64,000 nt of DNA from Odiellus spinosus (lineage: Eukaryota; Arthropoda; Arachnida; Opiliones; Phalangiidae): assembly GCA_963920705.1 (NCBI GenBank), contig CAWUCO010000218.1:707501-771500 (forward strand). The letters are read 5' to 3'. The position numbers and the translations under genes are program-made. Positions 48,001-60,700 of this stretch are shown here, in pieces. The first letter of the stretch is position 1. Each line of letters starts with the position of its first letter. The notes beneath the pieces were generated by a model. It ran no database searches and was not told the origin of the DNA. It saw only the letters and a list, made by a program, of their open reading frames with translations.

Positions 48001-50248
48001 TTAACGTATGTCTGGTAGTTCAAGCTCAGTGGCATCTTCACACACTACACGCAATTTTGACTGGTACCAACTGCCTCGATCTTCATGGCGACGATAACCA
48101 AGATACCAGATTACGCTGCTAACGTGAACACAAGTACCTATCGTCAAACTACCACCTTTGCAATTGCAATACCAGCCTTTAATGGCATTTGCACCTGTCC
48201 CGTTCGGTACATAACGAATTAGAGCTTGGTGAACAGCTGAGGTGGAAAATTGACCAGGCACGCGTATACGAATTAAGTCATGTTCAACTTTGGACACTTC
48301 GACGCTGAAAGAGCCGGATTTCTCTATAGTCAACGCCACATAAGATTCAGCGCGTTTCGTTTTAAAGTCGCTCATTACCACCTCACGTACATCACTTTCA
48401 CGAAGTACAGGGAAGTCTTGAAATTCACTATCCTCAATTCGTTGCCATTTAGACGGTTTGCGAAGCAGATTATCGCGCTCAACTACTTCCTTAAGAGGAT
48501 TTTCTTTCGTAGAGACTGCCAGCATTTTTTCGACGGAGTCTTCCCAGGAACCTTTAAGATGTAACTCCGGGTGGTAGGCGTTCAACAGCGCAGCAATTTG
48601 AAGAAGTTCCGGAACTAATGGTAACATATGCACAGGTATACGGTTTTGAAAAAAACGATACACCGTCTGCAAATGCCCATTCCTAACTTCAACCGGCCAC
48701 CTGAGGTACGTTACTTGTCGGGAACGATTAACTTCTTGCGTGTTTACTTGCTTCTCGCCTTTAGACAAGAACGAAGGCATTTGTAAATCCACACCCAGTT
48801 CAGTCAGTACGCTGTTGGAGTCTCGAAAACCGCGGTCTGCCAGTACAACGTCACCAACTTGATAGAAAGACTGGAGTTCTTCTCTCTTTTTGATAGAATG
48901 GTTTAAAATGCGCGCGTCGTTATTGCGGCCATTAGCAAAGTAGGGTCCGATTATATCTATTATGTAACCCGTAGTTGTTACCATTAACATTGGCTTGAGG
49001 ATATGCTGGCCTTTGTGCACACAAGGATTTGTGAAGAACGGTATAGTCCTTGGATCTTCCAACCTTGATATAGGTGCCATCTACAATGGTAATAAGACAA
49101 TTAGGCTTGTTGTTAGCAAAGAGTTTTACTGCTGCTCCAGATTGATGGTTTGTTATCAGATTGTCACGTGATAAGTGTTGCAGGCCAAAATGATGTGGCA
49201 CGAAATGCTCCGATAAAGCCATAATAACCGCGTTTACCGTGTTTGATACCGATCTTTCAGTTAAATGAAATAAAGTTGATAACACCTTATTGGAGATACC
49301 CAATCGTAATTTCACCAATAATACTGCTAGAGCTGTCTTCGACGAACAGCATCTGATGGTACGAATAATGTCCTCAATAGTCGAATGCAACTCTAGGAAC
49401 TCGTGCAGGGACAATGAAGTTAATACTTTACAGTCTTCATCACTTTGTATGAAGTTGTCAAAGCTCGGCGTCCGTAGGTCGTTAACACGTTTCCTGAGGT
49501 CCTGTAATAGTTGCTCAATGTCCGTGGCAGTCATAATGGTTGATCTAGCGGAAACCTGAATTCCAGCAATTATTTCGGTGGGAAGCTCTCCGTTAACGAG
49601 ATGCGTGGAGCACATTCGGTTGTCCAGATGAATAAATATGGCTCTTTCCACAAATATACTTGTTCTCACTTCGGCTTTTACCCTGGTTCGTGTACTAACA
49701 CCGCAAATGAAGCAAGTCTTTGGCAGGGGCCGAACACAACTGTGCTTTATGGCAATAGTGTATGATGACGTACGCTTTCGTGGTAATTGCGACGTTGATG
49801 GCTGAGGCATTGGTGACGGTGATGGATTAGATACTGTGGACTTTGTTGGTTCAGGTACTGTGGACGTTGAAGGCTCAGGTACTGTTGACGTTGATGGATT
49901 AGATACTTGCGTCATTTGTCTTCGTTTTTGTGGTGAAGACGATGACGTTGAAGAGCCATGATCACTAATGAAGGACGATTTGCTAGCATTTAAGAACGTT
50001 TGAAACTTTCGTGACAGACCCGAGCACTTTAAACAAATCTTCGTTGTTTTGCTATTAATTACAAGTGGTAATAACCCTTTACTAAAACGAAGAAAACGAG
50101 CAAAGCCAGCCTTTACGTGAGTGCCTATACCTCTACTTGTACTATTGGTAACTTTCCGATTGCACGCGTAACATGTATTTGGAGCCATCTCCAAATTCCA
50201 AGTGACTCTCACATTGATGTTATTGATAAGGAAAGTTCTTAAGATCAT
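48001..50248 (-). pseudogene. DDE transposase with SWIM zinc motif, frameshifted
   Basis: Two overlapping - strand frames (50248-48932 and 49080-48001) make one transposase broken by a shift at about 49015-49030, in a TGTGTG tract. The N-terminal half has two zinc-type clusters (CYACN...CLKCSGL and CFICG...RMCSTHL), a low-complexity Ser/Thr/Pro linker, a helix-turn-helix-like HLTERSVSNTV, and the first catalytic Asp in IVDGTY. The second half has the second Asp in VVLADRGFRD, the Glu in RWPVEVRNGH, and a C-terminal CxC...CxH SWIM pattern (WYCNCKGG...GTCVHV). This order matches transposases of the DDE_Tnp_4 type, related to HARBI1, known from many invertebrates. One frameshift is the only lesion I see, so the copy is recently dead or carries a sequencing error. 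Confidence 0.8.
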
Positions 50249-50353
50249 GGTTCAAACCAGATATTACAATTTTTTTAATGTTTATAAAAACAGTTTTAAT
50301 TATTTTTCGCCAACCTGGCTGGCAAAAAATATTAAAGACGTCTTTAATTAGTG

Positions 50354-50735
50354 AAGACTTCCCTGTACTTCGTGAAAGTGATGTACGTGAGGTGGTAATG
50401 AGCGACTTTAAAACGAAACGCGCTGAATCTTATGTGGCGTTGACTATAGAGAAATCCGGCTCTTTCAGCGTCGAAGTGTCCAAAGTTGAACATGACTTAA
50501 TTCGTATACGCGTGCCTGGTCAATTTTCCACCTCAGCTGTTCACCAAGCTCTAATTCGTTATGGTATTGCAATTGCAAAGGTGGTAGTTTGACCAAAGGT
50601 ACTTGTGTTCACGTTAGCAGCGTAATCTGGTATCTTGGTTATCGTCGCCATGAAGATCGAGGCAGTTGGTACCAGTCAAAATTGCGTGTAGTGTGTGAAG
50701 ATGCCACTGAGCTTGAACTACCAGACATACGTTAA
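50354..50735 (+). pseudogene. Inverted duplicate of the transposase C-terminus
   Basis: Reads the same residues as the end of the - strand gene (for example VLRESDVREVVMSDF and VEVSKVEHDLIRIRV) but on the + strand, as part of the right inverted repeat. A deletion of about 37 bp removes the region before the first SWIM cysteines and shifts the frame. It has no start of its own. An open frame joins it to flanking sequence from 50278. Confidence 0.85.
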
Positions 50736-51375
50736 ACGTAGAAAACCTTAGCGTTAAATGAATAATTTGTCCGTTTTATACAAGTATGTTTTGTTTAATA
50801 TGAAATAAAAATTAAAGATACTACTCCAGTATCTTCTAATTGGTATGATTTCTCTATTTATTTTTCGAGTTTCTTATACACCAAAGACTATTCAAGTAAG
50901 CTATATAGTCTTTGCACGGCCCCTGTAAAGCTAGCAAAAGCCTACTGCATGAATGCTTGACAAGTGGAACACTTCTACAGGCGTTTTCGAGGATTTCGAG
51001 GCATAGTAGACCAAAAATATACGAATTTCATTTTGCCGCCAGCACTATACCCGTGGCAGTTACAAAATAATTCTTTCCTAATATTTTCCTAACATAATTA
51101 TGAATCTAAAATAATAACCGTTCAAGATTTTCGTGTGGGGGAAGGCTTTCATATCCGGCACGGAAGTCATAGATTCTTCCTATTCTTTACATTATGGAAG
51201 AAACCTTCCATTCGTTGTAATTCCCAAAATTTACAGTTGTGAGCTCGAATTTTACGTTTAAATTATCCCCCAACTACCCTATTTTAATCATAAAATACGT
51301 ATTTTTCATAAAAGAGACCAAAATTTTTAACATTACGTGTACCCAGACTCTTATGGGGAGTTGCTGTTGTTCTTT

Positions 51376-52071
51376 GCGGATTCAGTTGAATAACGCGAAA
51401 AACGAAAACTTGTTTTTGGTCGGCTATATGCGGAACCCTGCGAAGTGCTAAAGTCATATACCTAACTATATTAATATAACTACGAATCCCAGGAACAGTT
51501 ATTATATTGACCAAAAAATATTTTGGGGTAAGTGTTCTACATTTGCTGGTCCAAATACTGATTATTAGAATATTATAAACTTTCTACATTAAGGAACATA
51601 AAATATCTTATAAAAATATATTTTGGTCCTTTATTCATCTTTCAATAGTAATGAATGCATATTTTCAAAATCTGTTTCTTTAAGTTTAAAGGTTTTATTC
51701 CTAGAACCAGTGAATGTGTGATCTAAAACTATGCATAGAATGAAGTTAAGAGGCACATGAGATATGTCCTCACCGAGAGGCTGCCCCACCGATTATTATG
51801 CCCAGTCTCTTTTCGTAAACTTCATTCAAAAGTGGTTTTCTTCTTTAAATGTCTCTAGTATTAATGCGATGTACCAAGCCTATATATCATACTTTGCAGT
51901 CACATACTACCCAATCGAGACGTTGAGAAATGAAATCAACTATTCACTTAGAATATATTTTGGGCAACTTTAACTCTTGCTCCAAATTGGTCTTCAGATA
52001 ATCGGTATATCATTAACTCGGACATTGATATTGGCTCAAATATGTGGTGGTTTCAGGTTTCAATGATAGTT

Positions 52072-52072
<1 letters not shown>
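51376..52072. other. No gene recognised
   Basis: Short frames only (up to 76 codons), without motifs. The sequence lies between the DDE transposon and a LINE remnant. Confidence 0.45.
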
Positions 52073-52102
<30 letters not shown>

Positions 52103-52560
52103 TTTTATTGGTTTCCAATTTTTACACAACATTAGATTAGAAAGGCCAAGTCGTTAAACGACTTTCAGGCCGTACAAGAGTTATGTGAAGATTAATGAAA
52201 ATTGTGTCTAAATTTTTTCTAAGATGAAATTGCGAATGTTTATACATGCCAAGGCTTAAATTCGGGGGAGGATTTATATCATTAAACATTTTTTATATTT
52301 ACAGAGAATAGAGTTTAGTTTTAATGAAGATCTTGCAAGGGGAACTTCTAATATGTACTTTTTACAGGTAAAGTACTTTGCCAATTTACTTAATTTGAAA
52401 GGATTATAAATAGTGTTGTTAATCGATTTTGTATGAATATCAGGCTAAAATATTCTCGGATTTGGTATATATCTAAAATTTTGAGTGTTTCATAGATAGG
52501 CGTTGTATGTTCCAGATATGATACGGATTAGATTCATGAATATTTTCTAGGTTCTGCTTA
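52073..52560 (-). pseudogene. LINE ORF2 3' remnant with (TAA)n tail
   Basis: On the - strand, broken frames give a C-terminal pattern typical of CR1/Jockey-group reverse transcriptases: an IISGTYNA-like word, later VPLARSSLKLNSILCKYKK. A 3' untranslated segment follows (GACTTGGCCTTTC) with AATAAAA, and the copy ends in a (TAA/ATT)n tract at 52073-52101. A microsatellite tail is characteristic of CR1/L2-like elements. Many stops make it dead, and it differs from the LINE at 53404. Confidence 0.65.
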
Positions 52561-53403
52561 ACTCTAGTAAACTAAGAGCTCAAACAATACAATTCGCAAA
52601 TCGATACACCATCAGCTTCCATTTTAAACGGTTCCGTAAGAAATGAGTCTTTTTATAGTGTCAAAATTGACACAGTTTCAAAAATATCTTCTTGTAATAG
52701 ATCGCGCTCATCCCGAGAACAGACAGTATTCCGTTCTTCCAAGGCACTCCGAAGAACTTGCATAGAACACAAGAATACGGAAGGTTCCGTTACGGTCAAG
52801 CCTTTTACGGCGTAATTAGATCAATACTTCCCGATGTTTTCAAGAAATACTTATACAGTATTGGGTTTTAAGCTTACGGACAAGCGCATGGTAAAAATCT
52901 CTAATGCTTGATTAAATGAAATTAAGGAAATACTAAGGCTTCATTCAATTCATAACAGAATGTAATTTCGAACCACCGGGATAAGTCAGTACCTCTTGCG
53001 CTAATCTAGGAGGACAATGTACTTGGCAAAAACTGTGATAGATGCGCGTCAGGAACGTACGGACTCGACCCTACAGGATACAAATTTTGGGAGACAAAAG
53101 TCTCGTTTTCATTAAATTATTTGCAATAGTTTCTATTCAATTTTGGAATCTCGGAGATTGCGAGTGTAATAGCGTTGTTTCGTTGGATAATTTCTGCGGA
53201 GGTCATTCTCAAACTGGCCAATGTAAATGTCGACCCACCCTCGCTCTTTTTTTAGACGGACCAAGGATAAACTTCTTGTTTTGTCTTGAGATAAAATTAC
53301 AAGCCTATCACAATACTAATTAGTTTTGAACACTTTCTTTGTCCTTCACTGTTCTCCCAGTAAGACTCAAAAAACCAGTTTCGGTTATTTCCCAATCCAG
53401 GTA
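52561..53403. other. No gene recognised
   Basis: A 93-codon frame on the + strand at 53042-53323 contains a Cys-rich run (CECNS...CGGHSQTGQCKC) but no family I can name; it is probably chance. Confidence 0.4.
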
Positions 53404-53757
53404 TTTTTTTTTTTTTTTTTTTTTTATTGCAGTTAAATATCACAATTACAAGTATTGAAATTATAATTAGGGATAGCGTGAAGAACTTCCCACCAAAATA
53501 AACCAAAGGTTTGTGCTATGGTGGGGTTTGTTAATCATGGTTTCATGTACCACGCAAAAACAAAAGCAAAACAAAAGACAGTCAATAAAAAATAGAATAT
53601 AGATGTAACAAAGTTATCTAGTTACAAAAAGATATAATTAAGTCAGTGTTTATTTCAGTCTTCTCTTATCTTCTTTCACAGCACAGCGTCGGGCGTAAAA
53701 TTAATCGAAAACGCCACTGTCTACTAGTGACTATAAGAATGTACGGTTTTACATTAT

Positions 53758-56752
53758 TTACAAAAGATTATGAAAGTATAGTTTTAACAGAAGTTTAAAG
53801 TTTTTTGAATCTTTAATTTGTTTCAGCGAGATGGGTAGTTCATTAAAGAGTTTAATGCTTAGTAAATCCTGATTATAGAGGGTTTTAGTTTTAAAAAATT
53901 TTGGCATAATTCGGTTACCTTGGTTTTGGAAACGAGTTTTATATCTAGGTAGGGGCGAGATATCATGTGAGTTATCATTATTTATAGGATTCATTCGTTT
54001 ATGATATGTCAATAGAATATTTTTCTGGAATAATCTCTTCAATGGTAACACATTAAATTCCTTGTATAAAAGGTTAGTTGGGTAGAGAATAGGCTTTTTC
54101 AAGCATTTTTTTATAGCCCTATTTTGTAATCTTTCAATATTAATAATAATATTATTACGTGCACTACCCCAACACGCGATTCCATAGTTTATAAAAGATT
54201 GGAATAAACTGAAGTAAAGAATTCTATAAGTTTTAATGTCCAAAATATTTTGAAATTGACCAAGACCGTATATTTGAGATCTAAGTTTTTTTGATAAATA
54301 AGCTATATGCTCTCTCCAATTTAAGTGTTTGTCAACGATTATACCCAAGTATTTTACTGAGTTTTCTCTCTGGATTTTTTCACAGTTACAGTTATATTGC
54401 TCGTTATTAATAAGGCAGTTCGTATTTGTATGTAATTTCAAATTATCAATATTGGATTCACCCCGTTTAGTAAGAGATAAAGTGAGGTAATTAGTTTTTT
54501 TTCCGTTAAGACTTAATAAATTTACGTCCAACCAATTTTTAGTTTCCAGTAAACGCCTATTTGCCTTTTGAAATGTTTCCTCCCATGTATTCCCAAAGAA
54601 AAGTAACACTGTATCGTCCGCAAAGGAAATAATTTCATCAGAGTAATTATTAATCAGAAGGTCGTTCAGATAAATGGAGAACAAGACTGGTCCTAGGATA
54701 GTGCCCTGAGGGACACCATAAGTATATAGTAGATCACTACTTTTAGTTTTATTTATTTCAACCCTAGCTACCCTATTTTTGAGATAACTCACAAATAGTT
54801 TTAAAGGTAAACCATTTATCCCCATTCTTTCGAGTTTAGTTATTAAACGATCATGACTTACAGTGTCGAACGCTTTCGCTAGGTCGAGGAATACTGCTAT
54901 TACTTTTTTGCTTAGGTCGAGCTTTTTAATTACAAAGGTGTTAAATGTATGTAAGGCATCATCAGTAGATAAGCCTTTTCGGAAGCCGAATTGTTTCGGG
55001 GATATTAACTGGAATTTTTCCAAATATAAATCTAATTGTTTTTTTATTGCTTTTTCTATAATTTTAGATAATGTAGTTAGGATAGAAATTGGCCTATAAT
55101 TAGATATCAGTGTTGAGTCCCCTCCCTTGAAAATAGGGATTATTAATGCCCTTTTACATAGTAGGGGGAAGGATCCGTCTGTAAAGCATAGGTTTATAAT
55201 ATGGGCAATTGGGGTAATTACAAATTTAGAAACTTTTTTAATGGTAATTGAATTAATCTTATCAACTCCACAAGACTTAGAACTCTTTAGTGAGTTAATA
55301 AGTATTTGTACGTCCCTAGGAGTAACTGGATTCAGGAAAAAGGAGTTACCTTTTTTCCTGGAGTGGCTTAATATTGGATAAGATTTATCCATGCTATTCA
55401 AGTCTCTAGAGTTCTTAATCAGATCAGCTAGGTTCGCACCAACATTTGCGAAGTAATTATTAAATCCATTGGCTATTTCCAATGGATTTTTTTTATGTCA
55501 TAGATTAAGTCTTCGATTTTTATATTACCAATCTCATTTCTAATTTTATAATTCGGATTTCTTATCCCATTTATTATCTGCCAAAGTTTTGAATTTTCGT
55601 TCTGAGCACCCTTTATCTTAAGAGCGAAATATTGATTTTTAGTTATTTTAATTAAATTCTTTAGTTTCGTTCTGTATAGATAAAGGTTTTTTTTTAGGTT
55701 ACTATTAAAAGGTTCCTTCAATAGTTTGCGTTTTAAGTTATCACGGACTTGTATACTTTTTAGTAAAACGTTTGTAATCCAAGGTTTTAGCTTTTTATTA
55801 TTTTTACAATTAATTATTTTATCGTTTTCATTTTTATTCGTATAGGGTTTTAACGCTAATTTTATATAGAACTTTAAGGTATCGGTAAATTTTTCACAAG
55901 CTGTGTTTACGTTAGAATCATTAAGAACTGCAGACCAATCCTCAAATTTTAATAATAGGTCTAGTTTTTTATAGTCAATAGGAGGGTGATCGTTATCGTT
56001 AGGATTTATAATATCATTATTAATTGTGAAAGCGGGTGAAGTTAATTCCATAATAATCGGGAAATGATCAGTAATTGACGAGTCCAGTATGAATTTACAG
56101 GGGTGTGTGGTCTTTGCTTTAATCTAATAAAAATATGATCAACACATGTTTTACTGAAAGGAGTAACTCTAGTGGGCTTATCAATTAGGGATACAAATTG
56201 ATATGATGATAAAATACCTAGATAATCATTGACCTGAGTAGAGTAACAAGGAGTTAGGATATCTATGTTAATGTCACCGGCGATAATAACATTCAGAAAT
56301 TCGTTATAAGTAGAAAGTTCAAATTCTAAGGCTTTGTTAAATTCTACAATATCTGTACTAGGATAACGGTAAATAGCTAATAGTTTAAATGTTATGTTAT
56401 TAAAGCCGAATACACCAGAAAGACAATTTGATTCATGTAAGAGTAGTTCCTTACAGTTAAACTTAATCTGGTTTTTAACAAAAATCCCTAGGCCATCAGC
56501 CTTATTTTTTAAGTTTTTTGTACAATGTAATTCGTAGCCTGGTAAATTAAAATGAGTTATATTTATATCCATCAGCCAACATTCTGTTAATATAATTATA
56601 TCAAATTGGAATTTTAATGAGTTTAATATTAATAAAAATTCGTCAAAATTTTTGTTTAAGCTCCTTATATTAAGGTGGATTAATTTGAGGTTATTAAAGT
56701 CCACTTGGTTAGATAGATCATTAATTGAAATATTCGTTGAAAAATTATTCAT
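53758..56752 (-). pseudogene. LINE ORF2: AP endonuclease and reverse transcriptase
   Basis: Three consecutive frames make one protein. Frame 1 (56752-56042) is the endonuclease: LIHLNIRSLN (residues 24-33), TECWL (56-60), AGDINID (158-164), VDHIF. A shift near 56109-56125 moves the final SITDHFPI block, the His of the active site, into frame 2 (56051-55473). Frame 2 breaks in a run of eight T at 55487-55494 and continues as frame 3 (55482-53758), the reverse transcriptase: IPIFKGGD, FLDLAKAFD (198-206), GVPQGTILGP (256-265) and FADD (287-290), the catalytic aspartates. All core residues are present. ORF2 nicks the target and copies the element RNA. The second break could be a homopolymer sequencing error. 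Confidence 0.85.
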
Positions 56753-56795
56753 CTAGAAATAAACTAAAACAAAAGGGTATAGTCCACAATGTAAA

Positions 56796-57777
56796 TTAAA
56801 TAGGTTTAAGATCTTTAGTATTTTTAATTCTAACAGCTCGATCACCGACTTTTTTTCGTAAAAATATTTTCCCGTCAGCAATCCAATAGAATTTTATATC
56901 ATTTTTTATCGCAAATTGTTTTGTTTCATATAGTAATTTTTTATTATTAGGTGTTAAGTGTTCATTTAAATAGACCTTATTATTCCCAAAGGATTGGTGT
57001 ATGCTTGATGCAAAAAGACCCTGATTCTTAATCTGTTTAAAAGCATTTAAATAGATATTACGGTTTACATCATCTTTAAATTTTACAATAATAGGTCGAG
57101 GTCTTGTAGCATTAGTAATGCCCTTTGGGTATCGATATATACTTAAAATATTTTTTTTATATGGAACGTTGAGGCTGTTAGCAATGCAATTAATAATTTC
57201 TGATAAATTTTCATTTTTGGTTTCCTTTAAGCCAACAATCTCGATATCATTAATTAATTGTAGTTGGTCTAGATTCTTTAACCCTATTTCTAGTGAATTC
57301 ATTCTTTCTTCTAAATCAATGTTTTTACATTTCAATAAATTATTTTCTTTCTTAATTTCGGTCAGTTCTATTGACTGGGTATCTAATTTTTTCCCAAAAT
57401 CATCAATTTTTGTTGAACAAAAATCTATTGTTGTCTCAAAATCATTGAGTTTCTGTTCAATCTGATCAAGTTTGTTTAGTTTAGATAGAATTTGGTTAAT
57501 TTGGGTAGCCATTAAATTAAAGTCCGGAGTAATAGGCATATTTTGCAAGGTTTCATCAATTACGGTGGAGTTAAACTTACAGTTATTACAGCGCCACACA
57601 CTTTTTTTGGATCCCAGTTTTCGCAAATTTTCCTCAGTTTTGAGAGATGTACATTTAGCGTGAAAATAGCCTAGACAAGTGCCTGTGCATTGGATTATTT
57701 CTTTCGGGTTAGAGAACTGGTCTCCACAAAGATAGCATAAATCACATTTTTTAAATACGTAGTAATCTGATAACGGT
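56796..57777 (-). CDS. LINE ORF1 protein with PHD finger
   Basis: The open frame extends upstream of 57626 to at least 57777 and there encodes a C4HC3 PHD-type zinc finger: CYLCGDQ, IQCTGTC, YFHAKC, then WRCNNC. A long Leu/Ile/Lys/Glu-rich segment follows, likely a coiled coil (QIEQKLNDFETTID...LEERMNSLEIGLKNL). The C-terminal part has the RRM-like and basic region common to LINE ORF1 proteins (PRPIIVKFKDD, then ADGKIFLRKKVGDRAVRI). ORF1 proteins bind element RNA as a trimer or multimer. No ATG is in frame between the PHD finger and an upstream stop, so the true start is lost or lies in a shifted frame. Confidence 0.75.
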
Positions 57778-60700
57778 ATATAAGATAACAGCGAGCAAAC
57801 ATTTCATGCGACTGTCTAGATCAGCGTCCGTCTATAGGTAAAATGTTAATGCTAAACCATAGCTCAAGGCTGAATTTAGGTTATGTGTGGAATAGTCTTC
57901 CCGAGAGTTTCGTGGTGGAGAAGATTGAGCACCGCGATCGGGTTTGCCAGTCACGTGACCTTTATTAGCCCATTAGGCTTTTTAGGAACGTGGATTCTTG
58001 GATATTAGCCTTCCTTATAAGTAGCGTTATTTCATCTATATGAGGACGCTGGTTCAAAAGTCGTTTGTGCAATTTTCTTTGAAACAGGTTCTATTCTAAA
58101 CTATATGCGTCGTTTTCGATTTTTCGTCCTATTCATCAAATAATATTATTATACGATACTGCCAGAGCGAAGATTAAACCTTGCTTGTAGATTTTAACTA
58201 ACACATTACAACGCGACAAGGTGTGTGTGACTTGTGTGGTCTCTAGCTGCTGTCGTGGCCAATTTTTGATAAAGGCTCCGTTTATTTATAAGTTGGCAGC
58301 GAACGTTTTTATTTTTATGTATGAAGAGTAACAAAACATGTAAGAATATAATTAAAATTTAAGACACTGCTACGGATTAATAAAATTTGTCTAAAGAAAC
58401 AGTCTAAGTTTCATCAAAATGTTGTTTCTTTGTACATAAACCTATGAAACAATACTATTGCCGTTGAAGTTCTGGTCGAAAGTCGTCTTGCTTTTTAGAC
58501 AAGTTCGTCCTGAAACACATTCATACAGAAACTATCGATATAATTCCTTCTCTATTATAGTTTAAAGACTTCAAAGCGATAGTTAGTATTAAATCAACAT
58601 TTTAAGAACATAGATATATACAGAATGTGTGCCTCGCTTTTCAAATAAAAAAATACTTTTTGAAAGTGTTTTGACGGGACAAAGTTTGCCCGAAGTATCC
58701 CGAACAAGCAACCTCATCTTTTTTAAGGCTTTAATATTGTATACACACTATTTAGTGAACGTTTGGCTTTTAGTGTAAAGTGGATGCAAGAAGGTATTTT
58801 CAAATATATGTTAAATTTATCGATCTCTTTTCTGTAATTCATAGATTGCGTGCGTTTGAAATCGTGTCCGGCGTTCTTAAAAGAAATCTAGATTCAACGC
58901 GCTCTTTGAGCTCTAAATTCTATCGTACACATCGGAACTTCTCTGTCATCAACTATTAATTAATGTAGTTTTTTTGAATTTTTATTGAATAAACTGGATT
59001 TTTTCTGAAAGAATGCGCAAATTGTCTTGTTTAAGAAAACACTCAGTCACCAGCTCTTTTAATTACGTAGTTATTTCATGGCCGTGGCTCCAGCCAACAC
59101 CTAGAGATATATATTTCCCACACAAATTTATTATTCATACATTCATTATAATTTGAGACATTTCAAAAGAGAATGCAACTCTTTTGGAATTTTATATCAT
59201 AATTTTATATCTTAGGGCTACAACCATTTTTTAGAATGGGAGTTTTACGCTAGTTACTAGTTTTGCGATGTGACAGTCTCGATCTCCGAGTTGGAAAGTA
59301 GAAAACCTTTAAGGAGAGTTTTGTAAATTAAATATTCTTAACTGACCATTCTTTTCTTATGACCTTTTTCTCTAAGCTTTGTCAATCACTGAGAATTGGT
59401 ATTTAATTCTAGGCAGTTGTCAAGGCGATATGAAATATATCACAATATAAGAAGTTTTTTTCATAAGATAGCTTTATTTTAGTTACATTTAATTTCGCGG
59501 GTAAATTATTTGAACTTTTGTTTTACATTATTGAATTTTAAAATCCTACTCAACGCGATCCTTGAGCTCTATATAAAACGTACACCTCGGAAATTATTCT
59601 CTCTGCGGTACTAAATAATAAAGTTGGAATAATAATAATAATAAATTTTTATTTTTAACTGAAGATTTTGTTTAAAGACTGTTTTGAATTAGCTTGTTTT
59701 AAAAATTAAGTCACTAACACTTTTAAACGCATTGCTTTTTTCATAGCCAAGTTTTCAGCCAACGCCTAGAGCTTTAAACTTCCCTTCGGTATTTCGTTTA
59801 CATATTTGATTCATGCATCCATTCGCTTTTATTATAATTTACGTGTATTTTAAACACATACCATAAATTCTTTCGATATATTGTGCAACAGTACTGTCTC
59901 AACGGGTTTTGTAGTTAAAATTGATCAAATACCAGATTGAAACTGTTTTAAAATCAAGAAAAGATTTTTCGGAACGAGACGCCATATATAGCTTCAAATC
60001 AGTTTTAGCTTGATCTCTTTTTCGGGAAGTAATAGCCTTTAGCAGGTTCAGATTTTACTTGAACCGATATTTGTTCATTATGATTATGATGATATTTGTT
60101 TCACAAAGTAATGCTAGAAAACTGTAGAAGCATAGCCTGGTAGTGTGAGAAAGTGTTTCAAATTGCACGGTTAACATTATATTTCTAGACACCGCGAGAT
60201 TTTAATCATCTCTTGTAAGTCTGAAAGTGTAGTTACTAGTAAATCAGAGCTGACTGGTCAAGTGGTTGGGTGGATTAAGTTCCGCGTGAATACAATTATA
60301 TTTAACAAAAGCTCTCAAACATCTTCACCTAGAAACGGTGTTTCTTGCTTGTAAATGAATGATAACTACTAACAAATAATTTAGTTTTGAAAAGTATGAG
60401 ATATTTCTTTATATACCTCAGGGGGATAAATGACACGCTCTGGAAAGGAGGCCTTAACTTTGTACAATCAAAAAGATTGTTGCGTGTAATACATCATAGT
60501 TTAATTTTACAATGTATAGCCTGTGTGGATCTTTAAAGTAAGTTACAATATTCTAGCTTTTTTATTTACTTTATAATTTTATAAAATACATTCCCCTAAT
60601 AATTTTCGTTCTATTATGAAAAAGCTACAGTGACTAATTAAATATTTAAAATAAAGGTGTTTCTATACTCGCTCGATTACCTTAGATTTGGAAAATTAAG

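Larger units (their letters stand above)
47361..51375 (-). mobile_element. DDE DNA transposon with about 1 kb inverted ends
   Basis: The left end (47361-48419) and right end (50354-51375) are reverse complements, beginning AAAGAACAACAGCAACTCCC and ending with its complement. The left repeat contains the last third of the transposase gene, so the right repeat carries that piece in opposite orientation. The right copy lacks about 37 bp around 50570. No clear target-site duplication is seen at the proposed ends. Besides the transposase there is no other gene. Confidence 0.75.
53404..57777 (-). mobile_element. Non-LTR retrotransposon (LINE), nearly complete
   Basis: The - strand order is ORF1 with a PHD finger, then an ORF2 with AP endonuclease and reverse transcriptase, a 3' untranslated region of about 330 bp, and a poly(A) tail (22 T on the + strand at 53404-53425). 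No RNase H domain is visible. This layout fits the CR1/Jockey group. ORF2 is split by two single frame changes. The 5' end and target duplication are not resolved. Confidence 0.85.

Noticed and set aside
48280-48564. 94-codon + strand frame inside the DDE transposase
   Set aside because: Antisense shadow of the transposase coding region.
51284-51514. 76-codon - strand frame at the right end of the DDE element
   Set aside because: It straddles the element boundary and has no motif.
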